Below are positions 53,399 to 63,201 of a DNA stretch of 64,000 nucleotides, in pieces. The stretch covers positions 434,001 to 498,000 of the forward strand of contig CP058931.1 of the NCBI GenBank assembly GCA_024760505.1, in the 5' to 3' direction. The stretch is from Nitrospira sp. GTDB lineage: Bacteria; Nitrospirota; Nitrospiria; Nitrospirales; UBA8639. Position 1 is the first letter of the stretch; the number at the start of each line of letters is the position of its first letter. The notes under the pieces were generated by a model that made no database searches, was not told the DNA's origin, and saw nothing but the letters and a program-made list of their open reading frames with translations. The position numbers and the translations under genes were made by a program.

Positions 53399-55000
53399 CT
53401 ACCCCATATCCCGAAAGCTGTGATCGGGATTGCGTTCACTGGCGAAATTCTTTGACCATGAACTGCGAAACAGGACGACCGCTCGATCCCGGCTGTCCTT
53501 GACGACGAGGGCATCAGAGGGCGGCTTAAAGGTCTTAATATCGCCTACCAGCCAGGCGCTGGATTCATAGGGCAACACATCCACCACCACTTTGACGCGG
53601 TATTCGCTTTGCAAGCGGAATTCCAGCACATCAAACTGAAGTTTGCCGACAGCGGCCACAAAAAACTCCAGGCCGTCCAGACTTCGAAGGATTTGAATGG
53701 TCCCTTCCCTGGCGAGTTGCTCGATCCCTTTGTCGAAGGATTTGCGCATTCCCGTATCGGTCGGCCGCACACGGGCAAAGACTTCGGGTTGAAATTGTGG
53801 AAGCGGTTTATAATTAAACCCGTCCGCCACGGAAATCGTGTCACCGATTTGAAAAATCCCGGGATTGATAATCCCAATGACATCGCCGGGATAGGCCAAA
53901 TCGACCGTATTGCGTTCCTTCGCCACCATACTGTGGGGCCGTGAGAGCCGCACCTCCGTGTTGGTCCGATGGTGTTTAACCACCACATCCCGCTCGAATC
54001 TCCCTGAGCAGACGCGTAAAAAGGCCGTACTGTCGCGGTGGCGCGGATTCATATTGGCCTGGAGTTTAAATACATAGGCGCTGAAGGGTGTATCCACCGG
54101 ATCGATCATCAGTTCACGGCCATCCGGGGCATCGGCTAAGCGACCGTGAGCGGAAGGCGCCAGGTCTACAAACGCATCGAAGAATGCTTCCACACCGAAA
54201 TTGGTCATGGCAGATCCGAAGAAGACGGGCGTGACTTTTCCATTTTGAAAATCATCTTTCGAAAAGGGGTTCCCGGCGATATCCAGTAACTCCAAATCAT
54301 GCATCAATTCATCCCAGATATACCCTGCCATACGGTCTTTCACCGACGGATCGTCCAATGAGAGTTCCATGAGATCCGGTTTCGCCGCCCCTCCCGCAGC
54401 CGTTTTGGTATAAAGCAACACCTTTCGGGTTTGCCGATTCACCACACCAAGAAAGTCCTGTCCAGACCCGATGGGCCAGTTGATGGGACTGGCATGAATA
54501 CCCAATACGTCCTCCACTTCTGACATGAGATCCAGCGGAGCCCGTCCCGGCAAATCCATCTTATTGATGAAAGTCAATACAGGAATCCGGCGGAGACGGC
54601 AGACTTCAAACAGTTTTCGTGTTTGTGTTTCAACACCCTTCGCCGCGTCAATCACCATGATTGCGCTATCGGCCGCGGTGAGTGTCCGATACGTGTCCTC
54701 ACAAAAATCCTGATGGCCAGGCGTATCCAACACATTGATCACAGCCTGTTTATAAGGAAATTGCATCGCCGAGGCGGTAATGGAGATGCCGCGCTCCTGC
54801 TCCATTTCCATCCAATCCGACGTGGCCATTTTCCGGTTTTTTCGCCCCCCGACCATACCGGCGGTGCGTACCAGCCCTGAGTAAAGCAGGAGCTTTTCGG
54901 TCAACGTGGTTTTACCGGCGTCCGGATGGCTGATGATGGCAAAGGTCCGACGTTTGCTCGCCTCGGCCCGAATTTCTTGTTTGAGTTGAAGTGTGGTCAT
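53399..55000 (-). CDS. prfC: peptide chain release factor 3
   Basis: The 533-residue GTPase has the P-loop SHPDAGKTTLTEK, switch II DTPGHQDF and NKMD, plus the RF3 C-terminal domain (RPTDTGMRKSFDKGIEQLAREG). It recycles release factors RF1 and RF2. It starts after AAAGG and follows the tolC gene by 30 bases on the same strand, an odd last gene for an efflux operon. It may have its own promoter. Confidence 0.94.
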   Translation of the reverse strand: MTTLQLKQEIRAEASKRRTFAIISHPDAGKTTLTEKLLLYSGLVRTAGMVGGRKNRKMATSDWMEMEQERGISITASAMQFPYKQAVINVLDTPGHQDFCEDTYRTLTAADSAIMVIDAAKGVETQTRKLFEVCRLRRIPVLTFINKMDLPGRAPLDLMSEVEDVLGIHASPINWPIGSGQDFLGVVNRQTRKVLLYTKTAAGGAAKPDLMELSLDDPSVKDRMAGYIWDELMHDLELLDIAGNPFSKDDFQNGKVTPVFFGSAMTNFGVEAFFDAFVDLAPSAHGRLADAPDGRELMIDPVDTPFSAYVFKLQANMNPRHRDSTAFLRVCSGRFERDVVVKHHRTNTEVRLSRPHSMVAKERNTVDLAYPGDVIGIINPGIFQIGDTISVADGFNYKPLPQFQPEVFARVRPTDTGMRKSFDKGIEQLAREGTIQILRSLDGLEFFVAAVGKLQFDVLEFRLQSEYRVKVVVDVLPYESSAWLVGDIKTFKPPSDALVVKDSRDRAVVLFRSSWSKNFASERNPDHSFRDMG

Positions 55001-55030
55001 ACTACCTTTTGGGCGAACGGGCCCGATCTA

Positions 55031-56374
55031 TTACAATTTTTCCAACTGCCCCTGCGCCCGGGCCAGACTCAGCCGCGAAGCATTAAAAGTAAAGAGACCT
55101 TCTATCAAATTATCCCTGGCTTGCGCCACACGGGTTTGCGCATCCGTGACTTCGATATTGGTGGCGACACCAACTGCGAACCGTTCACGCGAGAGTTCCA
55201 ATTCAGTCAGCGAGAGTTTCAAGCCTTCTTCCGCAACCGCGACCTGCTGTTTGGCTGAGCTTAACGTGATCAGCGCATCGCGAACTTCCAATCCTACTTG
55301 ATATTGCACATCCTGCGTTCTGATGGCTTCCTGTCTGACTTTACTGCGACTCTCCGAAATTCTGGCTTCCCGCATTCCTCCATCGAAAATCGGCACCTGC
55401 ATCAGCACCTGGACATTGTCGGTGGTCAACGCATTGGGGATTTGATTGCCAATCATGCCCACATCGCCCAAGGCCCGAATGGAGGGAACCCGTTCGTTCG
55501 TCACGGAACTTAACGTCAAGGAGGCCAGGCGCTCGCGATTCTGCTGTGCCTTCAATTCGGTCCGGTTTTCTTTGGCCACCTGCAAGGCCTCGCCTATGGA
55601 TTGTTCAGAGACATTCACCAACTTCATTTCATCCGTGAGCACCAGCCGCACATCGAACGACAACCCCATGGCCCGAATCAAATTGAGTTTGGCACGATCC
55701 CGATCATTTTCCGCCACTAATAATCGCTGCTTCGCGTTTTCCAACTGAACCTTCGCCCGCGTCACATCCAAACTTGTCGCCATCCCCGCGGATTTTCGTT
55801 CCGCCGCCAAGCGCAGTAATTCCCTGTTCAACGCCACATCCGCTGTCCGGGCATCCACCGCCGCCTTCGCCCGGAGCGTTTCCAAATAAATCAGACCCGC
55901 GGTAGCCATGGTATCCCGTTTGGTGACTTCCGCATCCAACCCTGCCACATCCACTCCCGCTTTGGCAGCCCGCCATTTTTGAATGAGACTTAAGCTGAAC
56001 ACATTCTGGGTGAGAAAAGCCCGCATTTCGTAAAAATCCCTGGGGCCAACGACGGTGGCATTTGAACCAAACGACCCCGTAAAGAATCGTCGCCGGGCTG
56101 CGCCTGCCGTCCCTGAAAGATTGGGCAATAATTCACCGAGTTGTGTATTCGCGACATCCTGCGCCTGTGTAATACGTTCGTTAAACAAACGAACCGTTGG
56201 ATTTTGATCGACAGCTGCATCCATCGCCTCTCGCAAACTCAGCCGCAACTCGGGAAAGTCCCGGGCCGTTGAAGGCTCCGGGGAAGCCGCCCAGGTCACG
56301 GCACCCAATCCGCCAAACACCACAAGACACACCACGCATAGCCCAACCGCCTTCCAAAACTGCCCTCCCATCAT
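55031..56374 (-). CDS. TolC-family outer membrane channel protein
   Basis: The 447-residue protein has a signal peptide (about residues 1-29) and the two TolC repeats of long helices and barrel strands (LREAMDAAVDQNPTVR..., LDVTRAKVQLENAKQ, VTDAQTRVAQARDNL). It should be the outer membrane exit of the RND pump encoded 22 bases upstream in the same transcript. Confidence 0.88.
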   Translation of the reverse strand: MMGGQFWKAVGLCVVCLVVFGGLGAVTWAASPEPSTARDFPELRLSLREAMDAAVDQNPTVRLFNERITQAQDVANTQLGELLPNLSGTAGAARRRFFTGSFGSNATVVGPRDFYEMRAFLTQNVFSLSLIQKWRAAKAGVDVAGLDAEVTKRDTMATAGLIYLETLRAKAAVDARTADVALNRELLRLAAERKSAGMATSLDVTRAKVQLENAKQRLLVAENDRDRAKLNLIRAMGLSFDVRLVLTDEMKLVNVSEQSIGEALQVAKENRTELKAQQNRERLASLTLSSVTNERVPSIRALGDVGMIGNQIPNALTTDNVQVLMQVPIFDGGMREARISESRSKVRQEAIRTQDVQYQVGLEVRDALITLSSAKQQVAVAEEGLKLSLTELELSRERFAVGVATNIEVTDAQTRVAQARDNLIEGLFTFNASRLSLARAQGQLEKL

Positions 56375-56396
56375 ATCTTGTCCCTTCGCCTCCAGG

Positions 56397-59300
56397 TTAC
56401 AAAGCGCCGCCCGACTGCTGCTCAGCTAATTGAGGATTTCTGGACTCTGCCCACTTGCGTTGCGTATCAACGACCAACGTAAACAATGCCGGAATAACAA
56501 TAAGGGTGAACACTGTGGAGACCAGGAGGCCACCCAGCACCACACTTCCGATACCCCGATACAGCTCGGAGCCCGCGCCGGACGAGACCACAAGCGGAAA
56601 GAGGCCAAAGAGCGTCGTGAGTGTCGTCATCATGATCGGCCGAACGCGGATTTTGACGGATTCACGAATTGCCTCCCGAAGAGGTAATCCTTGTCCCGAT
56701 TCTCCTCCAAACGAATCCCCCTCTTCCGGTCCCCTCATGAAATTTAAGGCCTGGTGCACCACCAGAATGGCATTATTGACCACCACTCCGATGAGAATGA
56801 CAAAGCCTAACATGGTCAGCACGTCTAATGGTTGATACGCGATAAAATTATTAACCAGAGAAAGCCCCAGGAATCCACCGGCTGCGGCAAACGGCACCGT
56901 AAAAATAATGACCAGAGGATAGAGAAAACTTTCGAATAACGCGGCCATCAGGAGGTAGGTAATGGTAAAGGCCAACAGAAAATTCCATTTTAACGCATCA
57001 TAGGTTTCGGTAAGATCATCGGCCGTCCCCGACAGGCGGACATTATACAAACGCCCTAACGTCCCACTTTCTTTCAATGGCCCAAGGATTTGCGTTCGAA
57101 TCACATCCATCGCCTCCTCCAGCGCCATCTCAACCGGCGGGATCACCTGAATCACAATGGATCGTTCCCGTTCGATATGATTAATCTGTTCCGGGCCAGC
57201 CACCAAGGCAATATCAGCAATATTGCCGACCGTCGTCAGTTGACCGCCTTTGGTAAAAATCGGAATGGAATTGAGCGACTGCGTCTGATTGGCATATTTA
57301 TCGATACCACGAATCGTGAGATCAACCTCATCTCCTTCAAATTGGTAATCACTGGCCTTTGCCCCATCGACCAGGGCATCAATGGTAAATCCGAGCTCCT
57401 GATTCGTCATTTGCACATCCGCCGCACGATCCCGTCTGACGGTGACCCGGACTTCCGGACTTCCCAAATCCAAACTGGGAATGGGTCTGACCTGTGCCTC
57501 GGGGAGCACCCCTTTCACCTGACCAAACACCTGAACACCTAATTGAACAAGCGTGTCCAACTCCGGCCCGGTGATCTCAATATCGATATTTCGCCCCTCG
57601 CCCAAGCCACGCTCGAACAGGCCGCGTTGCGTGATGATCCCAATCACGCCCGGAAGATCCGCCGTGGCTCGACGAAACAGGGGGATCAATTCCTTCACAC
57701 GGCTCGGATCATTCACTCGACCGCCCATAAAGACGGATCGCCCCCGTGCCACATAGAAAAAATTGGCAATACTGGGGCCATCCAAAGCGGCCTCCTCCGG
57801 AGAACCAGGCTTGGCGTCCCAATAGGGGCTGAGGGTCGATTCAATCGGCTTTCCCATTTTGACAAATTCGTGAGTGTTATACCCCGGAGGAGGCAGCAGA
57901 ATGCCAATGACAAGATTCCGGTTTCCCTGAGGAAGATACTCTGCCTTCGGTAACAAAGCCCAGCTTCCCAGTATTGCAAAAGAGGTGAATCCCAGAATCG
58001 TCACACTTCGCCAGAAGACGCTGCCACTCAAACCATACACCAAAGAACCCAAGGCCTCTTTGATACGATCCAACCAGGAATGCCGTCCCGCCGTCGAACC
58101 ACTCTCCGCGAATCCCGCAGTAGACCACGTAGCGGGTGCTCGCTCCCCTTTGGACTTTTTCACCGTGGTTAACACTCGTGCAGACAATGACGGAATCACC
58201 GTCATAGAAACCACAAGGCTCAACCCCACTCCCGCACTGATCGCAATAGCGATATCCCGAAACAATTGACCGGATTGTTCTTCCATGAACACAATGGGAA
58301 CAAATACAGCAATAGTCGTGAGGGTACTGGCCAGCACCGCACCCCACACCTCCACAGTGCCATCGTATGCCGCTTGGAATAACGATTTGCCCAATTCCCG
58401 ATGACGATAAATATTTTCCAACACCACAATGGAGTTATCCACCAACATCCCGGCAGCAAACGTCATTCCCGCTAAACTGATGACATTGAAATTCCGGCCC
58501 AACGCCCACAGCATAATAAACGTCCCCATCATGCTGATCGGAATGGCCAAACCGACCACCAGGGTGCTACTGCCCGTGCGGAGGAATAAATACAAAATGG
58601 AGATCGCCAATAAACTCCCGACGATCAAATTTTGCTGGACAAGAGTCAGGGATCGGTTAATGTAGGTGGTTTCATCATAGACCTGAAATAACTGAAACCC
58701 CCGCGCATTCAAAATTTCTTCATTGAGCTCAATGGCGGCCTCCCTCAGGCCATCCATGGCTTCCAATACATTGGCCCCGGTCTGCCGAATCGCATTGATC
58801 GCAATCGCAGGATGTCCCTTTTGCCGAACCACCACGGTTGGATCCTTGTAATCAATATGGGCGGTCGCCACATCCCGCACATACACCGACGCCCCATCAC
58901 GCCTGGCGATGATGACATTTTCCACATCCTGGGGATTGAGATATTCCCCCACCGTGCGTACAACATACGACCGTTTACCCTCATCGAAATCTCCGGCACT
59001 GTAATCCCGATTCTCCTGATCTAACGCCCGAGCCAGGTCCATAATGGTTAACGCTCTGGACGCTAATTTAGCCGGATCGACCGTCACCCGAAGCTCCCGC
59101 TCCCGCCCACCATAGACATTCGAAGCCGCGACACCCTGGACCCGTTCGAAACGGGCTTTGATGATATCCTCCGCAAAATCCCGCATGGTTTCAATATTAA
59201 CGGGATTCCCTTCTAGGGTGTCCAAAATAAACCAGGCCATGGCGGCCCCACGGGTATCCGCACTGCTAATGACGGGTTCATCCGCCTCAAGCGGGTATTC

Positions 59301-59648
59301 TTTGACCTGATTCAACCGGTTGGAAACTTGAAGTAAGGCGGTATCTGTATTCGTTCCTGTGGGAAATCGAAGAATAACTTTTCCCTGACCGTAAGAACTT
59401 TCGCTGAACATTTTTTCCAGTCCTTCGACACCTTTAAGTTGCTCTTCCTGCTCATCGATGATTTCACGCTCGACTTCATGCGGGCTTCCCCCAGGCCAAA
59501 CGGTATCCACAGTGACTTCATGCTTTTCCACATCAGGTGCCAATTGAACCGGGAGCTTCACCAACGCCACAATGCCGAACAGCACCACTAAGAGCACACC
59601 CACTGCCGTGCTGACCGGATAACGGATGGCGGAATGAACCAGATTCAT
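56397..59648 (-). CDS. RND efflux pump inner membrane transporter
   Basis: The 1083-residue protein is a 12-helix AcrB-type proton/drug antiporter: periplasmic porter and funnel domains with SASRVYGG- and QGNRNLVIG-like segments, and helix 4 motif MLVDNSIVVLENI (Asp404-Asn405 where AcrB has Asp-Asp). It forms a trimer. Its start overlaps the adaptor gene stop by 4 bases. The single helix 4 acid resembles many RND pumps of other subfamilies. Substrate not predictable. Confidence 0.92.
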   Translation of the reverse strand: MNLVHSAIRYPVSTAVGVLLVVLFGIVALVKLPVQLAPDVEKHEVTVDTVWPGGSPHEVEREIIDEQEEQLKGVEGLEKMFSESSYGQGKVILRFPTGTNTDTALLQVSNRLNQVKEYPLEADEPVISSADTRGAAMAWFILDTLEGNPVNIETMRDFAEDIIKARFERVQGVAASNVYGGRERELRVTVDPAKLASRALTIMDLARALDQENRDYSAGDFDEGKRSYVVRTVGEYLNPQDVENVIIARRDGASVYVRDVATAHIDYKDPTVVVRQKGHPAIAINAIRQTGANVLEAMDGLREAAIELNEEILNARGFQLFQVYDETTYINRSLTLVQQNLIVGSLLAISILYLFLRTGSSTLVVGLAIPISMMGTFIMLWALGRNFNVISLAGMTFAAGMLVDNSIVVLENIYRHRELGKSLFQAAYDGTVEVWGAVLASTLTTIAVFVPIVFMEEQSGQLFRDIAIAISAGVGLSLVVSMTVIPSLSARVLTTVKKSKGERAPATWSTAGFAESGSTAGRHSWLDRIKEALGSLVYGLSGSVFWRSVTILGFTSFAILGSWALLPKAEYLPQGNRNLVIGILLPPPGYNTHEFVKMGKPIESTLSPYWDAKPGSPEEAALDGPSIANFFYVARGRSVFMGGRVNDPSRVKELIPLFRRATADLPGVIGIITQRGLFERGLGEGRNIDIEITGPELDTLVQLGVQVFGQVKGVLPEAQVRPIPSLDLGSPEVRVTVRRDRAADVQMTNQELGFTIDALVDGAKASDYQFEGDEVDLTIRGIDKYANQTQSLNSIPIFTKGGQLTTVGNIADIALVAGPEQINHIERERSIVIQVIPPVEMALEEAMDVIRTQILGPLKESGTLGRLYNVRLSGTADDLTETYDALKWNFLLAFTITYLLMAALFESFLYPLVIIFTVPFAAAGGFLGLSLVNNFIAYQPLDVLTMLGFVILIGVVVNNAILVVHQALNFMRGPEEGDSFGGESGQGLPLREAIRESVKIRVRPIMMTTLTTLFGLFPLVVSSGAGSELYRGIGSVVLGGLLVSTVFTLIVIPALFTLVVDTQRKWAESRNPQLAEQQSGGAL

Positions 59649-60751
59649 GCTTTCACCGGCTCCTCTAAAATTCTGACCGACTGCCCAGGCAGGAGGCGCT
59701 CATTCCCTTCCACGACGATCTGCATACCTTCTTCAATAGCTCCCTGAACTTCTACCACGTCCTCAAAATGGGCTAGGGGGATCACCGCTACCTGCGTAAC
59801 AGTGTTATTGGCCACAATAAAAGCGAATTCCTTACCCCCTTTGAGCACCAGGGCATCCTTGGGGATCACGACCGCCTGGTAAGGAGCGCCCACCGCTAAC
59901 TTCACCCGTGCGACCATCCCGCTTTTAATGCGTAAATCCGGATTGGCCAACACGACTTTGACAGGAAATGTCCGTGCCGACCGATCGGCTTGCGCGATGA
60001 CCGAAAAGACTGTTCCTTCGACCTCAACTCCAGGCAGGGCATCGAACTCCGCCATCACTGGATCCCCGACCCTGACATCCCGCACATATTCTTCCGGGAG
60101 CGGCACTTGCACCTCGACCTTTGCCAGATCTACTAATTCCACCACTGGTCCACCCTCCTCGACCCATTGGCCGATTTCCGTATATTCTTTCGTGATCCAG
60201 CCGGGAAAAGGTGCCACGATCCTTGATTTGGTTACTTGATCACGTACCAGTCGAATTTCCGCTTCTAATTGAATCAGCCGCTTTTCCAGAGCGCTTTCTT
60301 CAACAACCGCATCATCCATTTCCTTTTGAGTTACCAGTTCTTTGGCAAACAACACTTTGATTCGGTCCAAATCCTTCTGCGCCTGTTCATAGCGGGCTTT
60401 GGCTTCACGATGCGAAGCCACTGCCGAGTCAAGGCGGATGTCCAGCGTGTCTGTCCGAAGACTGGCGAGCAGTTGGCCTTTTTTCACAAACTGCCCTTCC
60501 TTACCGGGAAAGGCTTTGACCAGCCCCGCCACTTCACTGGCCACGAGACTTCGCTTGCGTGGTTCCGCTGTTCCCACCAGAGAGACGGATCGCTGAACCT
60601 GCTTGCTCGAAACGGTCACAACCTTGACCGGTGAGGGTGGGCGTCCCGTTGGCGGCTGAGCCGCCTCCTGTTCGCTGCACCCCTGCAATCCCTGCACAGC
60701 CAGGATCATGGCAAACAGCAGCCACATAGAGTTTTTAGACAGATATGTCAT
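59645..60751 (-). CDS. RND periplasmic adaptor lipoprotein (membrane fusion protein)
   Basis: The 368-residue protein has a lipobox LQGC (Cys25), a barrel-sandwich/lipoyl domain (VAGLVKAFPGKEGQFVKKGQLLASL), a coiled coil hairpin (SHREAKARYEQAQKDLDRIKVL ... ELVTQKEMDDA, as key segments) and a C-terminal beta-barrel and membrane-proximal domain. It bridges the RND pump to TolC. It follows the tetR gene by 4 bases. Confidence 0.9.
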   Translation of the reverse strand: MTYLSKNSMWLLFAMILAVQGLQGCSEQEAAQPPTGRPPSPVKVVTVSSKQVQRSVSLVGTAEPRKRSLVASEVAGLVKAFPGKEGQFVKKGQLLASLRTDTLDIRLDSAVASHREAKARYEQAQKDLDRIKVLFAKELVTQKEMDDAVVEESALEKRLIQLEAEIRLVRDQVTKSRIVAPFPGWITKEYTEIGQWVEEGGPVVELVDLAKVEVQVPLPEEYVRDVRVGDPVMAEFDALPGVEVEGTVFSVIAQADRSARTFPVKVVLANPDLRIKSGMVARVKLAVGAPYQAVVIPKDALVLKGGKEFAFIVANNTVTQVAVIPLAHFEDVVEVQGAIEEGMQIVVEGNERLLPGQSVRILEEPVKA

Positions 60752-60755
60752 ACGT

Positions 60756-61406
60756 TTACGTTGACCTTTTTAGGGTTGAAGTCCCGAGGCCGTCAAGCAA
60801 CAACGAACCTAACCACTTGCCTTTGTCCACAAGCGATTCTTTGGGGCCTGACTGGAGAATCCAAAGATAGATGGTAGAGTTTAACATGCCATGAAACGCC
60901 AAGGAGGTATCTTTGGGATTCACTTTGCGGAATTCTCCGGTCTTGATGCCCTCCTTAATGAGATTCGCAACAAGATCAATTTGCGCCAAGTACCGTTTCC
61001 ACACCCGCTCGCCAAACGCGCTTTTCACCGTCCATTCAAACCCGCTCCACTCAGAAACATAGATACGGAAGAACGCACGGTTTTGATCAGCGAAAGCTAA
61101 CTTCACCTGAATCACCGCACGTAACTTCTCCTGGGCCGGAAGACGGTTGTGCGTCGCCTCTTCCAAAAGACGGAATAATTCCTCCACCTTGGCTTCCACT
61201 AGAGAGATATAAATGTCTTCTTTGCTTTTAAAAAACCGGTACACCGTCCCCATGGCAAATTGAGCGGCCTCGGCGATTTCGGCCATGCTGGTTTTAAAAA
61301 ATCCGTTCTGGGAGAACTTCCGCTCAGCAGCTAAGAGTATTTCCTCTCGCCGGGCTTCATATTCCCGTTGCTTGCGCTGGGATCGCTGATCTGTAGAAAC
61401 TTTCAT
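60756..61406 (-). CDS. TetR-family transcriptional regulator
   Basis: The 216-residue protein has an N-terminal HTH (about residues 22-66: AERKFSQNGFFKTSMAEIAEAA, MGTVYRFFKSKEDIY) and a C-terminal ligand-binding domain (about 80-210). It is the first gene of the efflux operon, 4 bases before the adaptor, so it probably represses its own operon and is released by a pump substrate. The operator should lie in 61407-61690. Confidence 0.87.
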   Translation of the reverse strand: MKVSTDQRSQRKQREYEARREEILLAAERKFSQNGFFKTSMAEIAEAAQFAMGTVYRFFKSKEDIYISLVEAKVEELFRLLEEATHNRLPAQEKLRAVIQVKLAFADQNRAFFRIYVSEWSGFEWTVKSAFGERVWKRYLAQIDLVANLIKEGIKTGEFRKVNPKDTSLAFHGMLNSTIYLWILQSGPKESLVDKGKWLGSLLLDGLGTSTLKRST

Positions 61407-61690
61407 ATCAACGGCTCAATCCTTTCGGGTCCCGGAAAAATCATCCTAAAAGCTGAATACCTATTCTACAACATGGAATACTGATTCATCTATCGGAAAT
61501 GCAGGCATCGAAGTTAAAGGAGTACGCAGGCAATCAAGCACACATGGATTAGGGAAGATCCGAAGGTGAAAGCCACCAAAATGGCATAAAAAAGGCACGG
61601 GAATAGGGTCTAAGAGGGCTCCTTTGAAGAGTCTTCAGAAGAGTTCCTATAGCTGGAGCGGTTTGTTTGATGGGTCTCGATACCTTGATA

Positions 61691-62299
61691 TTAGCCGACC
61701 ATCACCTTCTCGTGATTCTGTCCGCCGGAGACGCCCCCCGACACAATAAACGCCATGACATCCGCGCTTTCCGCCTCGAGCGGACGAACCTGCATTTTGG
61801 GAAAGACCAGCACATGCCCGGCAAAATTATAGGATTGCGGGAAATAGACGGCCACATGGTCGAGCAGGCCGAGAAATTCCAAATCCGTTCGAGTCACAAA
61901 GCCCACCGCCTCTGCATGGCCCCCAGGTGTAAGAGAAACTAACACGGGCTGATCGAACCGACGCTTTTCTCCCATAAACGCCGCAATCAGATCCTTGAGC
62001 GAGGTATACAGAAGTTTGACGAATGGCGCCTTGACTAACATCCCCTCCATCATATCCAACATTTTTTGCACAAACACGGTGGACGCATATCGGCCGGTTA
62101 AAGTGATTAACCCGACCGTGACCAGGAATCCCACCCCCGGGATGGGAATATTCAGCCAGCCATCAATGGTTTGAAGCACCAACCAAGCCACATACAACGT
62201 CGTCACTACCGGGACCAGGATTAAGAGTCCTTCAAAAAAGTTTCGAGCCAGATCGTTCATATTGATATTGGCCCAAAACTTGGGTCGTTGTAATTCCAT
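61691..62299 (-). CDS. DUF502-family membrane protein
   Basis: The 202-residue protein has two N-terminal transmembrane helices (FFEGLLILVPVVTTLYVAWLV-like and a VGFLVTVGLI helix) and the DUF502 C-terminal part (VKLLYTSLKDLIAAFMG, HAEAVGFVTRTDLEFL, GHVLVFPKMQVRPLEAESADVMAFIVSGGV). Function unknown; the family is widespread in bacteria. GGGGG lies just before the ATG. Confidence 0.85.
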   Translation of the reverse strand: MELQRPKFWANINMNDLARNFFEGLLILVPVVTTLYVAWLVLQTIDGWLNIPIPGVGFLVTVGLITLTGRYASTVFVQKMLDMMEGMLVKAPFVKLLYTSLKDLIAAFMGEKRRFDQPVLVSLTPGGHAEAVGFVTRTDLEFLGLLDHVAVYFPQSYNFAGHVLVFPKMQVRPLEAESADVMAFIVSGGVSGGQNHEKVMVG

Positions 62300-62548
62300 A
62301 TCAGACTACCCCCATAAAAAAAGTGAATACCCGCTTCTTCAGCTCACCGGACACAGACATTTCGAAATTTCGCATTTTTCCTGCAAAATCATGAATGGGC
62401 CGACCGTCTCCCAATGAACGAATGTCCCCTACCGCCAAAAGTCACACAAACGCCGAACGATGGTCAACATGAGGGATGGTGGGTGGTTACAGGGGACACG
62501 GCAATGCAGTACAATCGCCTCAACACATTCTTAACAGGGAGAGCAGGC

Positions 62549-62803
62549 ATGGCACAAAGTAGTTCGGGAACGACACCAGCAGGAACCGATTCCCAGGAAA
62601 CAGAAATTCTCTATGTCGTGATTCAACGGGATGGCAAACAGGTCAGTGCTAAATGGGGACTCCATCCGAATCTCAAAGAAGAGTTGAAGCCCGAAGAGTG
62701 GAAAGAGCTGACCGAAGTGATGGGAAAAGTCACCACACTCGTCGGAGGTCGTTTCTCACAAGTCTTAAACAAGGCCGAAGAAGAATCAGGTGGTACTGCT
62801 TGA
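62549..62803 (+). CDS. small hypothetical protein
   Basis: From ATG 62549 (after AGGGAGAGCAGG) the 84-residue product is hydrophilic: a Ser/Thr-rich N-terminus, EILYVVIQRDGKQVSAKWG, and a helical EEWKELTEVMGKVTTLVGG segment. No signal peptide or known domain is seen. The ribosome site and codon pattern support a real gene, but the product is unassigned. Confidence 0.5.
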   Translation: MAQSSSGTTPAGTDSQETEILYVVIQRDGKQVSAKWGLHPNLKEELKPEEWKELTEVMGKVTTLVGGRFSQVLNKAEEESGGTA

Positions 62804-63201
62804 AAAAGACCGCCCGTTGCTTTGACTCCAGATACTGAAGATCACATTCCCTCAGGTCGGCTGCATTCTCAATTCTTCTTCCCGTTCGATTCCTCAAAAC
62901 TCTTCCGGCAGGATCTCATCTCCTCTCAGGTGACACATCCGAACATTCCACGGACTCACTATAGGGAAAGAACATACACTACAATTATCAGACGATACAT
63001 CATGAATGCTGAACAAGCACCGAATAGAACAAGCCTTGATGGAGTTGTCATCCTGAGGGAACCGAAGGATCTCACAAAGCCGTGGCACTTCAACCCGGTC
63101 ACAGATCCTTTGCCCTTGGATCAGGATGACAGGTGAATTGAAGGGCCCTGCAATTACAATTGACCCATCCAAGGCCTAACCATGAAATTAAAATTTTTAC
63201 T
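62804..63201. other. intergenic stretch carrying a palindromic repeat
   Basis: Apart from the repeat listed separately at 63046-63131, the 398 bases show no supported gene. Open frames through here on both strands cover the repeat and are best explained by it. Confidence 0.45.
63046..63131. repeat. HSERSEE-type intergenic palindromic repeat
   Basis: The left arm (63046-63072, TGTCATCCTGAGGGAACC...) and the right arm (63103-63131, ...GGATCAGGATGACA) are imperfect inverted copies of the widespread TGTCATCCTGAG...AAGGATCT element. It is 86 bases long and sits between the small hypothetical gene and the epimerase gene, where such elements are usual. Translated in one frame it gives the familiar ILRFxQDD segment that databases contain as a spurious protein. 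Confidence 0.8.

Noticed and set aside
62822..63136. Open frame of 104 codons on the plus strand and one of 92 codons on the opposite strand.
   Set aside because: Both run through the HSERSEE-type repeat; the sequence ILRFxQDD is a well known spurious translation of that element.
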